The notes under the pieces: model-generated
Told to the model about the DNA's origin: nothing
Seen by the model: only the letters and a program-made list of their open reading frames with translations
The model's database searches: none
Translations under genes and position numbers: made by a program
NCBI RefSeq assembly: GCF_020148105.1
Contig: NZ_JAHLZE010000038.1
Coordinates: 1-64,000, forward strand
Reading direction: 5' to 3'
DNA length: 64,000 bases
Source: Methanobrevibacter sp. TMH8
GTDB lineage: Archaea > Methanobacteriota > Methanobacteria > Methanobacteriales > Methanobacteriaceae
Shown here: positions 19,263-27,532 of the stretch, in pieces
Position numbering within the stretch: position 1 is the stretch's first letter
Layout: every line of letters begins with the position of its first letter

Positions 19263-19685
19263 TTAGAATTTAGCTCCTAAAAGTTTTGAAATTTCTCCTA
19301 ATTCTATTCCTTTTTTAATATTATTATATTCTGCATCAGGTAATTTAGATGTTTCTATTTCTTTAAATTCTTTAGGAATTCCAACATAAGCTTTTAATCC
19401 TTTAAATGCTGTTTTTCCTTTAGATTTTTTAATAGGTAACATCCCCCTTACAGTTCTTCTAAATATTTCTTCAGGTCTTCTTGGGTATTTTGGTCCCATA
19501 TCCCTTGGATTAGAAATACTTGCTCTATCAAGTCTTTGCTTGTATTTAGCATAAGCCCAATCTTTTGAACCAGTGAGCATTATTTTCTCAGCATTGAGAA
19601 CAACAATTTCTTCACCTTCAAGAAGTTTTTTACTTGTTAAACTAGCAAGTCTTCCTAAAATATGTCCTTCTCCATCAATAATCAT
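19263..19685 (-). CDS. rpl13: Large-subunit ribosomal protein uL13
   Basis: The 140-residue L13. Diagnostic segments are [53 protein letters not shown] and [12 protein letters not shown] frame from the GTG at 19694 exists, but that GTG is part of the AAGGTG binding site itself. The ATG at 19685 stands seven bases behind it and is the start. Confidence 0.97.
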   Translation of the reverse strand: MIIDGEGHILGRLASLTSKKLLEGEEIVVLNAEKIMLTGSKDWAYAKYKQRLDRASISNPRDMGPKYPRRPEEIFRRTVRGMLPIKKSKGKTAFKGLKAYVGIPKEFKEIETSKLPDAEYNNIKKGIELGEISKLLGAKF

Positions 19686-19738
19686 TAATAACACCTTATA
19701 ATTATTTAAATGTAGTATATATCTAAATGATAGATTGA

Positions 19739-20104
19739 TTATTCTACAATCTTTATATTACTACCTTTAGGATTTTTTTCGATTATTTCACTGATAGAAA
19801 TGCATTCTCCACCAGATCCTTCGATTTTCTCTCTAGCTGTTTTTGAAAAGTTTAAAGCTGCAATACTAACTTTATGGTCAAGTTGACCATTAGATAAAAC
19901 TTTACCAGGAACAAGAACAGTTTGATTTTCTTCTGAGACTCTATTGATATCAGATAAGTTAACCTCTGCTTGTCTTCTTGTTGATCGTTCTAATCTATGT
20001 GCAACATCTTTCCAAATAGCTACCTCTTCATTGTAAGATTTATCTTTAAGATTTTTTATAAGTCCAGTGAGGTTAGGATTTGTCTTGATAACTCTTCTAG
20101 CCAT
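19739..20104 (-). CDS. rpl18e: Large-subunit ribosomal protein eL18
   Basis: The 121-residue archaeal/eukaryotic-type L18e, unrelated to bacterial L18. It shows [61 protein letters not shown] and the Gly-rich end. It lies between rpoD and rpl13. A GGAG-rich leader precedes the ATG. Confidence 0.96.
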   Translation of the reverse strand: MARRVIKTNPNLTGLIKNLKDKSYNEEVAIWKDVAHRLERSTRRQAEVNLSDINRVSEENQTVLVPGKVLSNGQLDHKVSIAALNFSKTAREKIEGSGGECISISEIIEKNPKGSNIKIVE

Positions 20105-20132
20105 TTGTCTTCTCTCCTTTCTCCTCTAATTG

Positions 20133-20930
20133 TTAATTTTCACTAAATGTAATAAACTTGTCTGCTTTATCTGATAAAACATCACAAGCTTTTAATAAAA
20201 CCTCTTCAGGAGGCATTGATCCGTCAGTTTCAATTCTAAATATGAAATTATTTGGCTCAAATCCTATATTGATATAATCATTTTCATCTGCTCTCACACA
20301 GCTTTTACACATAGAACAGTCTTCAATATTTTGAACTTTTAATTTTTTAGATCGTTTGTCAGATTTCAATATATTTCTTGGACAAACTTCTGCTAAATCA
20401 TAATTAACTTCTGCATCTTCATTAAAAGTAATTTCAGGATATTGTTTATAAGCACAAACAGTAGTAGGCATCCATTTGGCATGATCTTTACCTAAACCGA
20501 TTTTTGCTACTGCTTCTAATTCCACATTTTCGTCTTCTTTGAGTTTTAAGAGCGGTATTGTGTCATATACAGGTTTTATTGTTGAGTCAGTTGAAACTAA
20601 ATCCTTAGAATAAATAACAGCAGGACCAGTTTTATTTAAAGTAAAAGAAACACTGCATTTAGGACAATATTCCTCACAATCACATTCATCAGCTATTTCC
20701 ATTCCTTCAATAGCATCTAAATTTGAAATTAAAGGAGTTAATCCTAATCTGTGAGCTAATACCTCATTAAACATTGCTGAATCATTTTGAACAATGTTAA
20801 CATCTTCAATAGCTATTTTAGGAACTTCCATCATAGCAATTCTACGAATAGCATTGACAAAAGGTACTTCTGCATCACGAACTATGAAAACAATTTCATT
20901 TTCATCTTTACTTTTGACTTCAATCTCCAT
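20133..20930 (-). CDS. rpoD: DNA-directed RNA polymerase subunit D (Rpo3/RPB3) with an iron-sulfur domain
   Basis: The alpha-like assembly subunit, 265 residues. FVNAIRRIAMMEVPKIAIEDV at the N-terminus is the dimerisation domain. Cys83, 85, 89 and 92 form one cysteine set. Domain 3 is ferredoxin-like, with CPRN at 183-186 and CSMCKSC at 205-211, enough for one [4Fe-4S] cluster (Cys183, 205, 208, 211). Many Euryarchaeota keep such a cluster, thought to support folding and assembly with Rpo11. It lies between rps11 and rpl18e. Confidence 0.96.
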   Translation of the reverse strand: MEIEVKSKDENEIVFIVRDAEVPFVNAIRRIAMMEVPKIAIEDVNIVQNDSAMFNEVLAHRLGLTPLISNLDAIEGMEIADECDCEEYCPKCSVSFTLNKTGPAVIYSKDLVSTDSTIKPVYDTIPLLKLKEDENVELEAVAKIGLGKDHAKWMPTTVCAYKQYPEITFNEDAEVNYDLAEVCPRNILKSDKRSKKLKVQNIEDCSMCKSCVRADENDYINIGFEPNNFIFRIETDGSMPPEEVLLKACDVLSDKADKFITFSEN

Positions 20931-20942
20931 AATATACCCTTC

Positions 20943-21335
20943 TTAAACTCTTCTTCCTCTTTTACCACCAGGTCGTCCAGTACCATCGTGAGGAATTGGA
21001 GTAATATCTTCAATTTTACCAATTCTTATACCTGCCCTAGCTAAAGCACGAATAGTAGCTTGTGCACCAGGACCTGGACTTCTTGGACCATTTCCACCAG
21101 GAGCTCTTACTTTAATATGTAAACCAACAAATCCTTTTTCTTTAGCATCATCAGCTGCACGAGTAGCTGCTTCCATAGCTGCAAAAGGAGACGCTTCTTG
21201 TCTATCTGCACGTACAACTTTTCCACCAGACCATTGGCAAATGGTTTCAGCTCCAGTGATATCTGTTACAGTGATGATAGTATTATTGAATGATGAGTAA
21301 ATATTAGCTATTCCCCATTTTTCATCTTTCGCCAT
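20943..21335 (-). CDS. rps11: Small-subunit ribosomal protein uS11
   Basis: The 130-residue S11 of the 30S platform. It shows [44 protein letters not shown] and the C-terminal [38 protein letters not shown] precedes the ATG. It is 12 bases upstream of rpoD. Confidence 0.97.
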   Translation of the reverse strand: MAKDEKWGIANIYSSFNNTIITVTDITGAETICQWSGGKVVRADRQEASPFAAMEAATRAADDAKEKGFVGLHIKVRAPGGNGPRSPGPGAQATIRALARAGIRIGKIEDITPIPHDGTGRPGGKRGRRV

Positions 21336-21349
21336 TATTTCACCATTTA

Positions 21350-21967
21350 TTAATTATTTTCTGGATTTTTCACATTTTCTGTGTTTTCAGAATTTTCAGG
21401 ATTCTCAGAATTATTTGCAGGTTTTTCAACATTACCTACATTTCCAGGAGCTCCTTGTTTTCCAGCATTATACTCTTGAATTTGTTTAGCTATTGCAGGA
21501 GAATAGTAATCAATAAGATCTTCTTCTCCTCTTTTAACTACATAGCTTGGAGAATCAACCTTTTTACCATTCATAGATATATGTCCATGTACAACGAACA
21601 TTCTTGCTTCTTTAGCTGTTCGAGAAAGACCTTTTTGATGAACCATAGTTTGTAATCTTCTTCTTAAAACATTTTCAACAGTTAAGTTAAGAATATCTTC
21701 TAATTGAGCGTTTTCTGCAAGAATCCCTTGTCTTGTTAAATGCCCAATTAATTCATTTCTCTCTTCCTCTACTTGGTCTTGTGAGAAACCTAATAAATAT
21801 CTTGCTTCCCTACTATATTTTTTAACTAATGTATCGGCTTTCCAAATCTCTTTTTTATTTTTTAAACCGTATTTAACCATTAATTTATTTTCTGACTTGA
21901 TTCTTTCAGCATTCCAAGGATGAGGTGGAGTATCATATTGTTTTCTTGCTTTTCTTGGATGACCCAT
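21350..21967 (-). CDS. rps4: Small-subunit ribosomal protein uS4 with Asn/Glu-rich tail
   Basis: Binds 16S rRNA early in 30S assembly. Residues 1-165 are the archaeal S4 ([25 protein letters not shown], then the S4 RNA-binding domain [44 protein letters not shown]). Residues about 171-205 are a low-complexity tail of Pro, Glu, Asn and Ser, coded by repeats of TTTTCAG-type DNA on the plus strand. AAGGAG precedes the ATG. Confidence 0.96.
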   Translation of the reverse strand: MGHPRKARKQYDTPPHPWNAERIKSENKLMVKYGLKNKKEIWKADTLVKKYSREARYLLGFSQDQVEEERNELIGHLTRQGILAENAQLEDILNLTVENVLRRRLQTMVHQKGLSRTAKEARMFVVHGHISMNGKKVDSPSYVVKRGEEDLIDYYSPAIAKQIQEYNAGKQGAPGNVGNVEKPANNSENPENSENTENVKNPENN

Positions 21968-22102
21968 TATATAATCTCCTTAAATATTATAAAATTCGAT
22001 AATTAGATTAATAATCTCCACTTTAACTTTAATAAATAATCAAAATATTAAATAATGAAATTATTTAATTATTTTTTAAATTTTATATAATTTCTATAAT
22101 TA

Positions 22103-22228
22103 TATATAATTATTATATTAAAATTCATATAGTTTTTATGATTCTATATAATTGTTATATTAAAATTCATATAGTTTTTATGATTCTATATAATTGTTAT
22201 ATTAAAATTCATATATTTTCCATAATTA
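22103..22228. repeat. 42-bp tandem repeat, three copies, inside the rps13-rps4 gap
   Basis: Units start at 22103, 22145 and 22187 with an exact 42-base period. Units one and two differ at one base (TTATTAT versus TTGTTAT), and unit three diverges after the middle. It occupies nearly half of the 321-base space between rps13 and rps4, which is otherwise featureless AT-rich DNA. Confidence 0.85.
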
Positions 22229-22288
22229 TATATAGTTTTTATAGTATTTATAATAAAATAAACTAGTTAAAGTGAATATTTCAATAAA

Positions 22289-22738
22289 TTATCCTCTTCT
22301 TCTACTTACACCAACAGATGAACCTTTTCTAAATGTAGATTTAGTTCTTTGACCTCTTACAGGGAGACCGACTTCATGTCTTCTTCCTTTATAACTTCTG
22401 GTCTTTTTCATTCTGTTTAAATCATCTCTTAAAGTCATAACAAGATCAGATTCAATTAAATGAGTAGTTTCACCAGTTGCATAGTCACGTTGTCTATTTA
22501 ACATCCATACAGGAATGTTATACTTTTGAGGATCTTCTAAAGCTTCTTCAATCTTTATAACATCTTCATCTGAGATATATCCGATTTTTTGGTTTAAATC
22601 AAAGCCCATAGCTAAACCAAGAGACCTTGATAAGGATAATCCTACACCTTTGATATCGGTTAAAGCATGTTCGATAGTTTTATTACCATCTACATCCTTT
22701 CTGGAAATACGCACCAAGTGCTTAAAATCGTCTTCCAT
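22289..22738 (-). CDS. rps13: Small-subunit ribosomal protein uS13
   Basis: The 149-residue S13 of the 30S head. It shows [44 protein letters not shown] and the basic C-terminus ending [26 protein letters not shown]. The frame extends 27 codons upstream, but that part is not S13-like. GGAGG sits seven bases before the ATG at 22738 (MEDDFKHL), which is chosen. It is the first protein gene after tRNA-Ser. Confidence 0.96.
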   Translation of the reverse strand: MEDDFKHLVRISRKDVDGNKTIEHALTDIKGVGLSLSRSLGLAMGFDLNQKIGYISDEDVIKIEEALEDPQKYNIPVWMLNRQRDYATGETTHLIESDLVMTLRDDLNRMKKTRSYKGRRHEVGLPVRGQRTKSTFRKGSSVGVSRRRG

Positions 22739-23014
22739 TAAATAACCTCCGATTAGTAGAGCGAATCCATGAGACGTAAAATCTGGATTCGAATGTTTTG
22801 AACAACAATATAATTTCATATTATTTCAAAACACAGTTTTCAACAATTTAATCTTAGTTAATATTAAAAAAAATATTATAAATATTTCTATAAATTCTAA
22901 GAGTACAAATATCAGTTATATATAATTAAAGATTAAAATTTATTGCCTAAATAAAGCATAAGTGCATAAATAAAGCAAAAATATAACACTATAATTATAT
23001 CATATACTAATAAA
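22739..23014. other. Gap between tRNA-Ser and rps13
   Basis: The 60 bases next to rps13 are unusually rich in G and C for this genome (CGAATCCATGAGACGTAAAATCTGGATTCG near 22764-22793). They contain the inverted repeat CGAATCCA...TGGATTCG-like arms around the rps13 leader. This could fold as a hairpin in the mRNA upstream of the GGAGG site. The remainder is AT-rich. Confidence 0.4.
22764..22793 (-). promoter_or_regulatory. rps13: Possible hairpin in the rps13 mRNA leader
   Basis: The arms CGAATCCA (22764-22771) and TGGATTCG (22786-22793) are exact inverted complements separated by 14 bases. This gives an 8-bp stem, unusual in such AT-rich DNA. It lies about 25-55 bases upstream of the rps13 ATG, just before the GGAGG site. 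A role in autoregulation by a ribosomal protein is possible but is inference only. Confidence 0.45.
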
Positions 23015-23098
<84 letters not shown>

Positions 23099-23466
23099 AA
23101 AGACAATATAGCTAATGAAACATAGTTTTCACAAGAAGAAATATACTCCTGATAAAAAAGTTTCAAAAACATGCAAATAATTATTAATTTGAAATATAAA
23201 AGTTATTTCTTTTTATTAACAATTAAATACTCGATAAAAACTAAAATTTTCCATTTTATATTAAAAATATACTTTTTTAAAAACTATACTAATGAAAACT
23301 ATACTAATGGATATAATAGTCACCTATAGAGTATAACACAATATTTTAACTTTAATACATTTAAACTTTACGGTTAATAAATCTACTTAAATTATTGAAA
23401 AAATATAAAAATAAAGGAATTAAAATAAAAATAAATTCTTTGAAAAAGATATTAGGAGAAATAAAA
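23099..23466. other. Gap between truB and tRNA-Ser
   Basis: AT-rich with no ORF. A TATA-like GTATATTTC near 23135-23145 (minus strand) lies about 47 bases before the tRNA 5' end and may be its promoter, but this is weak. A-rich sequence just left of the truB stop would act as a T-rich terminator on the minus strand. Confidence 0.3.
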
Positions 23467-24429
23467 TTATTTCCACATCATTGGATAGATTCCAGTCCCC
23501 ATAAAAACTTTTTTTGTATCAAAGACAATTCCTGAAGAAGAAGTCAAAATTTCTTCAGCATTTAAAAGAGCTTGTGCAGAAGCTACTAACTCACCTTTGA
23601 GAGTAAATATGACTACAGTATCTCCTTTTTTTACATCTTCAGATAAAGATAAAACTCCACCAACTGCTAAATCAGCACCATGACAAATTGCATCAACAGC
23701 AGAATCTCTTATAAATACTTTGGGTAAATGTTCAGTAGCTGATTCCATTGGTAAAATACATTTTCTAAGATATGATTCATCATTTTCTTTATCCCAATAG
23801 TAAAATGCATCGGTTAAATCTTGTAAAGTTATAAGATTATTATCTTCTGTAAATGATCCTACTTGAGTTCTTCTTAATTCACTCATATGTGCACCAGTTC
23901 CTAAAGCTTCACCAATGTCATGACAATAAGTCCTTACATATGTTCCAGCTTCACATCCTATTTTAAAGAGTACATCTCTTCCATCAATTTCAAGAATATT
24001 TGTATAATAAATTGTTCTAACACGTAATTCCCTTTTGACAGCAGATTTTACAGGAGGAGTTTGATATATTTTCCCTTGAAATTCATCAAAAATTGATCTA
24101 ATATTTTCCTCAGAAACATCTTTATGAAAAGTTAATAAACAAACATATTCTTTTGGAGCAGCTAAAAGAAGTTGGATAACTCTTGTTGCAGAGTCTATAC
24201 CAATAGGCAAAACACCTGTAACTTTTGGATCAAGAGTTCCACCATGACCAGTTTTTTCAACATTGAGAATCCTTTTAACCCATGAATCAATTTCATGTGA
24301 TGTAGGCCCAGATGGTTTGTCTAAATTAATAACTCCTTTAGAAATATGTTCTTCAATAGATCTATCTTTAGGTTTTGAACCATATTTAGGATCTGTATTT
24401 CCTTCTGATTTTATTAATAATTTTTTCAT
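23467..24429 (-). CDS. truB: tRNA/rRNA pseudouridine synthase Cbf5/TruB (H/ACA RNP catalytic subunit)
   Basis: Isomerises uridine to pseudouridine in rRNA guided by H/ACA RNAs, and U55 in tRNA. The 320-residue protein has the TruB catalytic motif TGHGGTLDPKVTGVLPIG, with the catalytic Asp in TLDP, then VYQTPPVKSAVKRELRVRTIY-like RNA contacts (IYQTPPVKSAVKR), GCEAGTYVRTYCHDIG, and a C-terminal PUA domain (LPKVFIRDSAVDAICHGADLAVGGV). The frame extends to 24459, but GGAG lies before the ATG at 24429, which is preferred. It lies next to rpl14e-cmk-rpl34e, as in other Euryarchaeota. Confidence 0.95.
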   Translation of the reverse strand: MKKLLIKSEGNTDPKYGSKPKDRSIEEHISKGVINLDKPSGPTSHEIDSWVKRILNVEKTGHGGTLDPKVTGVLPIGIDSATRVIQLLLAAPKEYVCLLTFHKDVSEENIRSIFDEFQGKIYQTPPVKSAVKRELRVRTIYYTNILEIDGRDVLFKIGCEAGTYVRTYCHDIGEALGTGAHMSELRRTQVGSFTEDNNLITLQDLTDAFYYWDKENDESYLRKCILPMESATEHLPKVFIRDSAVDAICHGADLAVGGVLSLSEDVKKGDTVVIFTLKGELVASAQALLNAEEILTSSSGIVFDTKKVFMGTGIYPMMWK

Positions 24430-24738
24430 ATAAATTTTCTCCAAAATAAGATAAATCATTGATTATATTAATAGATTATAATGATATAATTTTAATATCA
24501 TTACTAATAAATTTTTTCATATACTAATAAGTATCTAATAATAATAAATTATCTATAATAATAAAGTATCTAATATAAATTATCTAATAAAGTAAATTAT
24601 CTATAATAATAAAGTATCTAATATAAATTATCTAATAAAAAAAATATAATGAATATATAGAATTAAAAAATTAAAAATTAAAAGAATAAAATTAAAAGAA
24701 TAAAAATAGTAAAAATAGTGAAAATGGTAACTATTTGA
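24430..24738. other. Gap between rpl14e and truB
   Basis: About 310 bases, mostly the 48-bp duplication listed separately, flanked by AT-rich DNA and an A-rich stretch at 24650-24725. No ORF is seen. Confidence 0.4.
24546..24641. repeat. 48-bp direct tandem duplication
   Basis: Two adjacent 48-base copies starting at 24546 and 24594 that differ only in the last two bases. Each begins AAATTATCTATAATAATAAA and contains a second internal AAATTATCTAATAAA. The near identity suggests a recent duplication. Confidence 0.9.
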
Positions 24739-24960
24739 TTATAAAGATTCTAAATCTTTTTTAATAGCTTCAATGTCACCAGAAACATCTAAAGTTTCTT
24801 CAAGGGGTTCTAAATGATTGATATTACATCTTCTATTTTTAACAGATCCTCCAACAACTTCTACAAAGTTTTCATCGATTAATTCAACAATTACACATTT
24901 TTCTCCAGCTTCTCTACCAGCTGTTTTAACACATACTCTTCCTACTTCTATGGATGCCAT
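24739..24960 (-). CDS. rpl14e: Large-subunit ribosomal protein eL14
   Basis: The 73-residue archaeal/eukaryotic L14e, a KOW-type small barrel: IEVGRVCVKTAGREAGEKCVIVELIDENFVEVVGGSVKNRRCNINHLEPLEE. Its ATG directly follows the cmk stop codon, and AAAGGTGAT overlaps the end of cmk, indicating coupled translation. Confidence 0.96.
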   Translation of the reverse strand: MASIEVGRVCVKTAGREAGEKCVIVELIDENFVEVVGGSVKNRRCNINHLEPLEETLDVSGDIEAIKKDLESL

Positions 24961-25479
24961 TTATATCACCTTTAATGTTGTTAATATGATTTTTGAAATA
25001 CTAACAGGATCGAATCTTTTAGTATTCAAAATTAAATCATAGATATCAAGATTATTAATATCTATATTATGAATATCTAAATATCTTAAAGCTTCACTTT
25101 CTTCACGGATTCTTATTTCTTCTTCAGCTTGTTCCATTGATTTAGATTCACGATTACAAACACGCTCAGCCCTAATATATAGGGGAGCAAGTAACCAAAT
25201 TCGAAGATCCGCATCAACAAAGTGAGCAGAAAGTCTCCCTTCTAAAATAAGATTTTCAGATTTTTTAGCTATTTCAACTTGTCTTTTATCAAGTTCTATA
25301 TCGATAGCAGTATTATCTTCAGCAAATTTACTGAATTCAAGAAGAGACATCCCTTTTTCTTTTGCCATATCTCGAAAGATATTTCCCGCAGAAACAAAAG
25401 GAATATCAAGTTTTTTTGACAATACATCAGCTGCAGTAGTGGTTCCACTACCTGCTAAGCCACCGACTGTTATAATCAT
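24961..25479 (-). CDS. cmk: Cytidylate kinase (archaeal type)
   Basis: Phosphorylates CMP and dCMP. The 172-residue P-loop kinase starts IITVGGLAGSGTTTAADVLSKKLDIPFVSAGNIFRDMAKEKGMSLLEFSKFAE (Walker A GLAGSGTT), then ILEGRLSAHFVDADLRIWLLAPLYIRAERVCNRE (lid arginines). Its ATG overlaps the rpl34e TAA by one base (TAATG), and it is followed without gap by rpl14e. Confidence 0.95.
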   Translation of the reverse strand: MIITVGGLAGSGTTTAADVLSKKLDIPFVSAGNIFRDMAKEKGMSLLEFSKFAEDNTAIDIELDKRQVEIAKKSENLILEGRLSAHFVDADLRIWLLAPLYIRAERVCNRESKSMEQAEEEIRIREESEALRYLDIHNIDINNLDIYDLILNTKRFDPVSISKIILTTLKVI

Positions 25480-25745
25480 TATGACCTTGCCTCTGATTTG
25501 AAATGATCACGGAGACATTTGGAACATAAATATCCTCCAAACGGCCGATTAGGTCTTTTTTTAGATTTTGATAATTTTCCTAACTCATAAGGTCTTCCTC
25601 TTGGAACACCATGTAAAGTTGCACCACATTCAGCACATACATGCTTACTTGGTTTCTTCTTTTTATACCTTAAGACATTTTGTCCACCAGGTGTTCTTTT
25701 ATTGATTCTTTTATATGATCTAGATCTATATCTTAATTCAGGCAT
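25479..25745 (-). CDS. rpl34e: Large-subunit ribosomal protein eL34
   Basis: The 88-residue L34e, beginning [53 protein letters not shown] zinc-ribbon is formed by CAEC and CSKC. It ends [10 protein letters not shown]. It is first of the tightly coupled rpl34e-cmk-rpl14e set. Confidence 0.96.
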   Translation of the reverse strand: MPELRYRSRSYKRINKRTPGGQNVLRYKKKKPSKHVCAECGATLHGVPRGRPYELGKLSKSKKRPNRPFGGYLCSKCLRDHFKSEARS

Positions 25746-26080
25746 TTTTTCACCTAATTTTAAATTTAACTTTTTAAATAAATTTAGCTTTCAATAGTTT
25801 AGCTTTAAATTATAGCTATTTTAATTAAATATACTTTTAAATATAATTTATATATTTATTCTATTCGTATATTATCTGATTCAATATATATTTGATTTAA
25901 TATTTAATAATTCATGATCTATTGTAATTTAGCGAGATTTGATCATGAGAGGTTGTAAAATTAATAATTTACTCAATTATTAAAAAAAGGTTATTGATAA
26001 ATAATTACCTTATAAATAATGTAATTAATGAATAAATTAAAAATCATGAGAATAATATGACTTAATCTAGATTTTAAATA
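25746..26080. other. Gap between the DUF106 gene and rpl34e
   Basis: AT-rich with no ORF. It contains GATCATGAGAGG near 25940 and a complementary TCATGATC-like element near 25912-25919 (TTCATGATCTATTG), giving a weak inverted repeat. It is probably the promoter region for rpl34e. Nothing else is recognised. Confidence 0.3.
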
Positions 26081-26659
26081 CTAAAATCCAGATTTAAAGC
26101 CCATAAATTTTCTAAGAATTTGTGTCATAGCAAATGTACACATTATGTACCAACCTAACCATCCTGCAACAAATGGTATATAATTTGCTCCTCCATAGAA
26201 CATGCCATAAAGGGATTGCCAAAGAGGAACCAACAGTACATAATAAGCAAACTGTGGAAGATGAACAAGTACTCCATTAATAGGGTTAGTTGGTTGAGCC
26301 ATCCACCAAAACATTAACATTATTGGAACTAAGGTTACAATTAATGGCTTGAAAGAATTTTTCATCATATCACTTTGTTTAGCCATAACATCTTTTTGCA
26401 TAGCTTGAGCTTTTGCTAATGCTTTAGCATCCCCACTCATTTGAGCTTCTTTCATTTTTTCTTGGAACTGCTTCATTTCATTTCTTGAAGCTTCCATTTC
26501 GTCTTGATCAACTAATAATTTATTTGCTAATGTAGTTACAAAAGCAATAATAGTTGATATTAAGAAAATTGTGAGCATAGGATTATGAGGCATAGGATCC
26601 AAAGCAATTATTGGACCGAAAATCGAATTTAATCCATTGAAAATTATTTCTAAAACCAT
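26081..26659 (-). CDS. DUF106/EMC3-TMCO1-like membrane protein (Oxa1-superfamily insertase candidate)
   Basis: The 192-residue archaeal DUF106 protein. It has a first membrane helix (MLTIFLISTIIAFVTTLANKLL), a long cytosolic coiled coil (EMEASRNEMKQFQEKMKEAQMSGDAKALAKAQAMQKDVM), then two more helices (FKPLIVTLVPIMLMFWWMA and the C-terminal GWLGWYIMCTFAMTQIL). This three-helix plus coiled-coil plan is that of the Oxa1/YidC/EMC3 superfamily. It follows secY and adkA, consistent with a membrane protein insertion role alongside SecYE. Function is inferred from the family. Confidence 0.88.
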   Translation of the reverse strand: MVLEIIFNGLNSIFGPIIALDPMPHNPMLTIFLISTIIAFVTTLANKLLVDQDEMEASRNEMKQFQEKMKEAQMSGDAKALAKAQAMQKDVMAKQSDMMKNSFKPLIVTLVPIMLMFWWMAQPTNPINGVLVHLPQFAYYVLLVPLWQSLYGMFYGGANYIPFVAGWLGWYIMCTFAMTQILRKFMGFKSGF

Positions 26660-26827
26660 TTTATTCCTCGTTTAAACTATATTTCATATATTATAATTAA
26701 TTATATACTATATATATTATACTGGTTTAATTAATAATATTAATTTTTAACATCTTATTCATTTTATATATATTTTATAATTATTTTTATAATTATCTTT
26801 AAATTATTTTTATACTTATAACATGAC

Positions 26828-27385
26828 TTATTGGAAAGTTTCTACCATCTGATTAACAATATCATCCAATTGACCATCATGATTTTCTAATATTTTGACA
26901 GTAGCACCAGTAAGAGTTGCATATGCCATTGAAGCTGCTCTATTCATCTCTTGATGTAACTGAATATCTTCATACATTTCCATATCTCTAGCTCTGGTCT
27001 CATCAGAAAGTCTTCTAAGCATAATTTCATCAGGATTAGCTTCAATTAAAACAAAAGTATCGGGTTTTAATTCTTCAAGAACCCATTGTGGAAGCCCTGG
27101 TAAAAAACCAGATGGAGTAGCTATTGTACAATGAGTATCAACAATAATATTCTTATCTTTAGAGCTTTCCTTTATTTTAGCTGCAGCATCTTTTTGTATT
27201 TCTTTTTGAATTTGTGGAGATAATTTTCTAAGTTCATCTCTATTACTTACAATACCTTTGTCTATAGCTATTTCAGTCATGACATCCCCATAATTTAAAT
27301 GGACATAATCAATTCTTTCTAATGTTTGATTTAAGACAGTAGTACTTCCAGAACCTGGAATTCCAGTCAATACTATTAATTTCAA
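26828..27385 (-). CDS. adkA: Adenylate kinase, archaeal type
   Basis: Interconverts ATP, AMP and ADP. The 185-residue archaeal-specific form starts MKLIVLTGIPGSGSTTVLNQTLERIDYVHLNYGDVM (Walker A GIPGSGST) and contains DTHCTIATPSGFLPGLPQWVLEELKPD. The start codon is TTG at 27385, preceded by GAGGCGAT. It lies downstream of secY, the usual archaeal order. Confidence 0.95.
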   Translation of the reverse strand: MKLIVLTGIPGSGSTTVLNQTLERIDYVHLNYGDVMTEIAIDKGIVSNRDELRKLSPQIQKEIQKDAAAKIKESSKDKNIIVDTHCTIATPSGFLPGLPQWVLEELKPDTFVLIEANPDEIMLRRLSDETRARDMEMYEDIQLHQEMNRAASMAYATLTGATVKILENHDGQLDDIVNQMVETFQ

Positions 27386-27532
27386 ATGAATCGCCTCAAT
27401 ATTAATTATTAATTTATTATTAATTATTATTAAATAAATGATGAATTAAATAAATTATGATTAATTAAAATGATGATTAAATAAATTATAATTAATTAAA
27501 TCATTAATTATATTAATTTAATTAATCTATTT

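Noticed and set aside
22739-22819. N-terminal extension of uS13 (27 codons)
   Set aside because: It is not S13-like, and a strong GGAGG site stands before the internal ATG at 22738. The region instead holds a hairpin.
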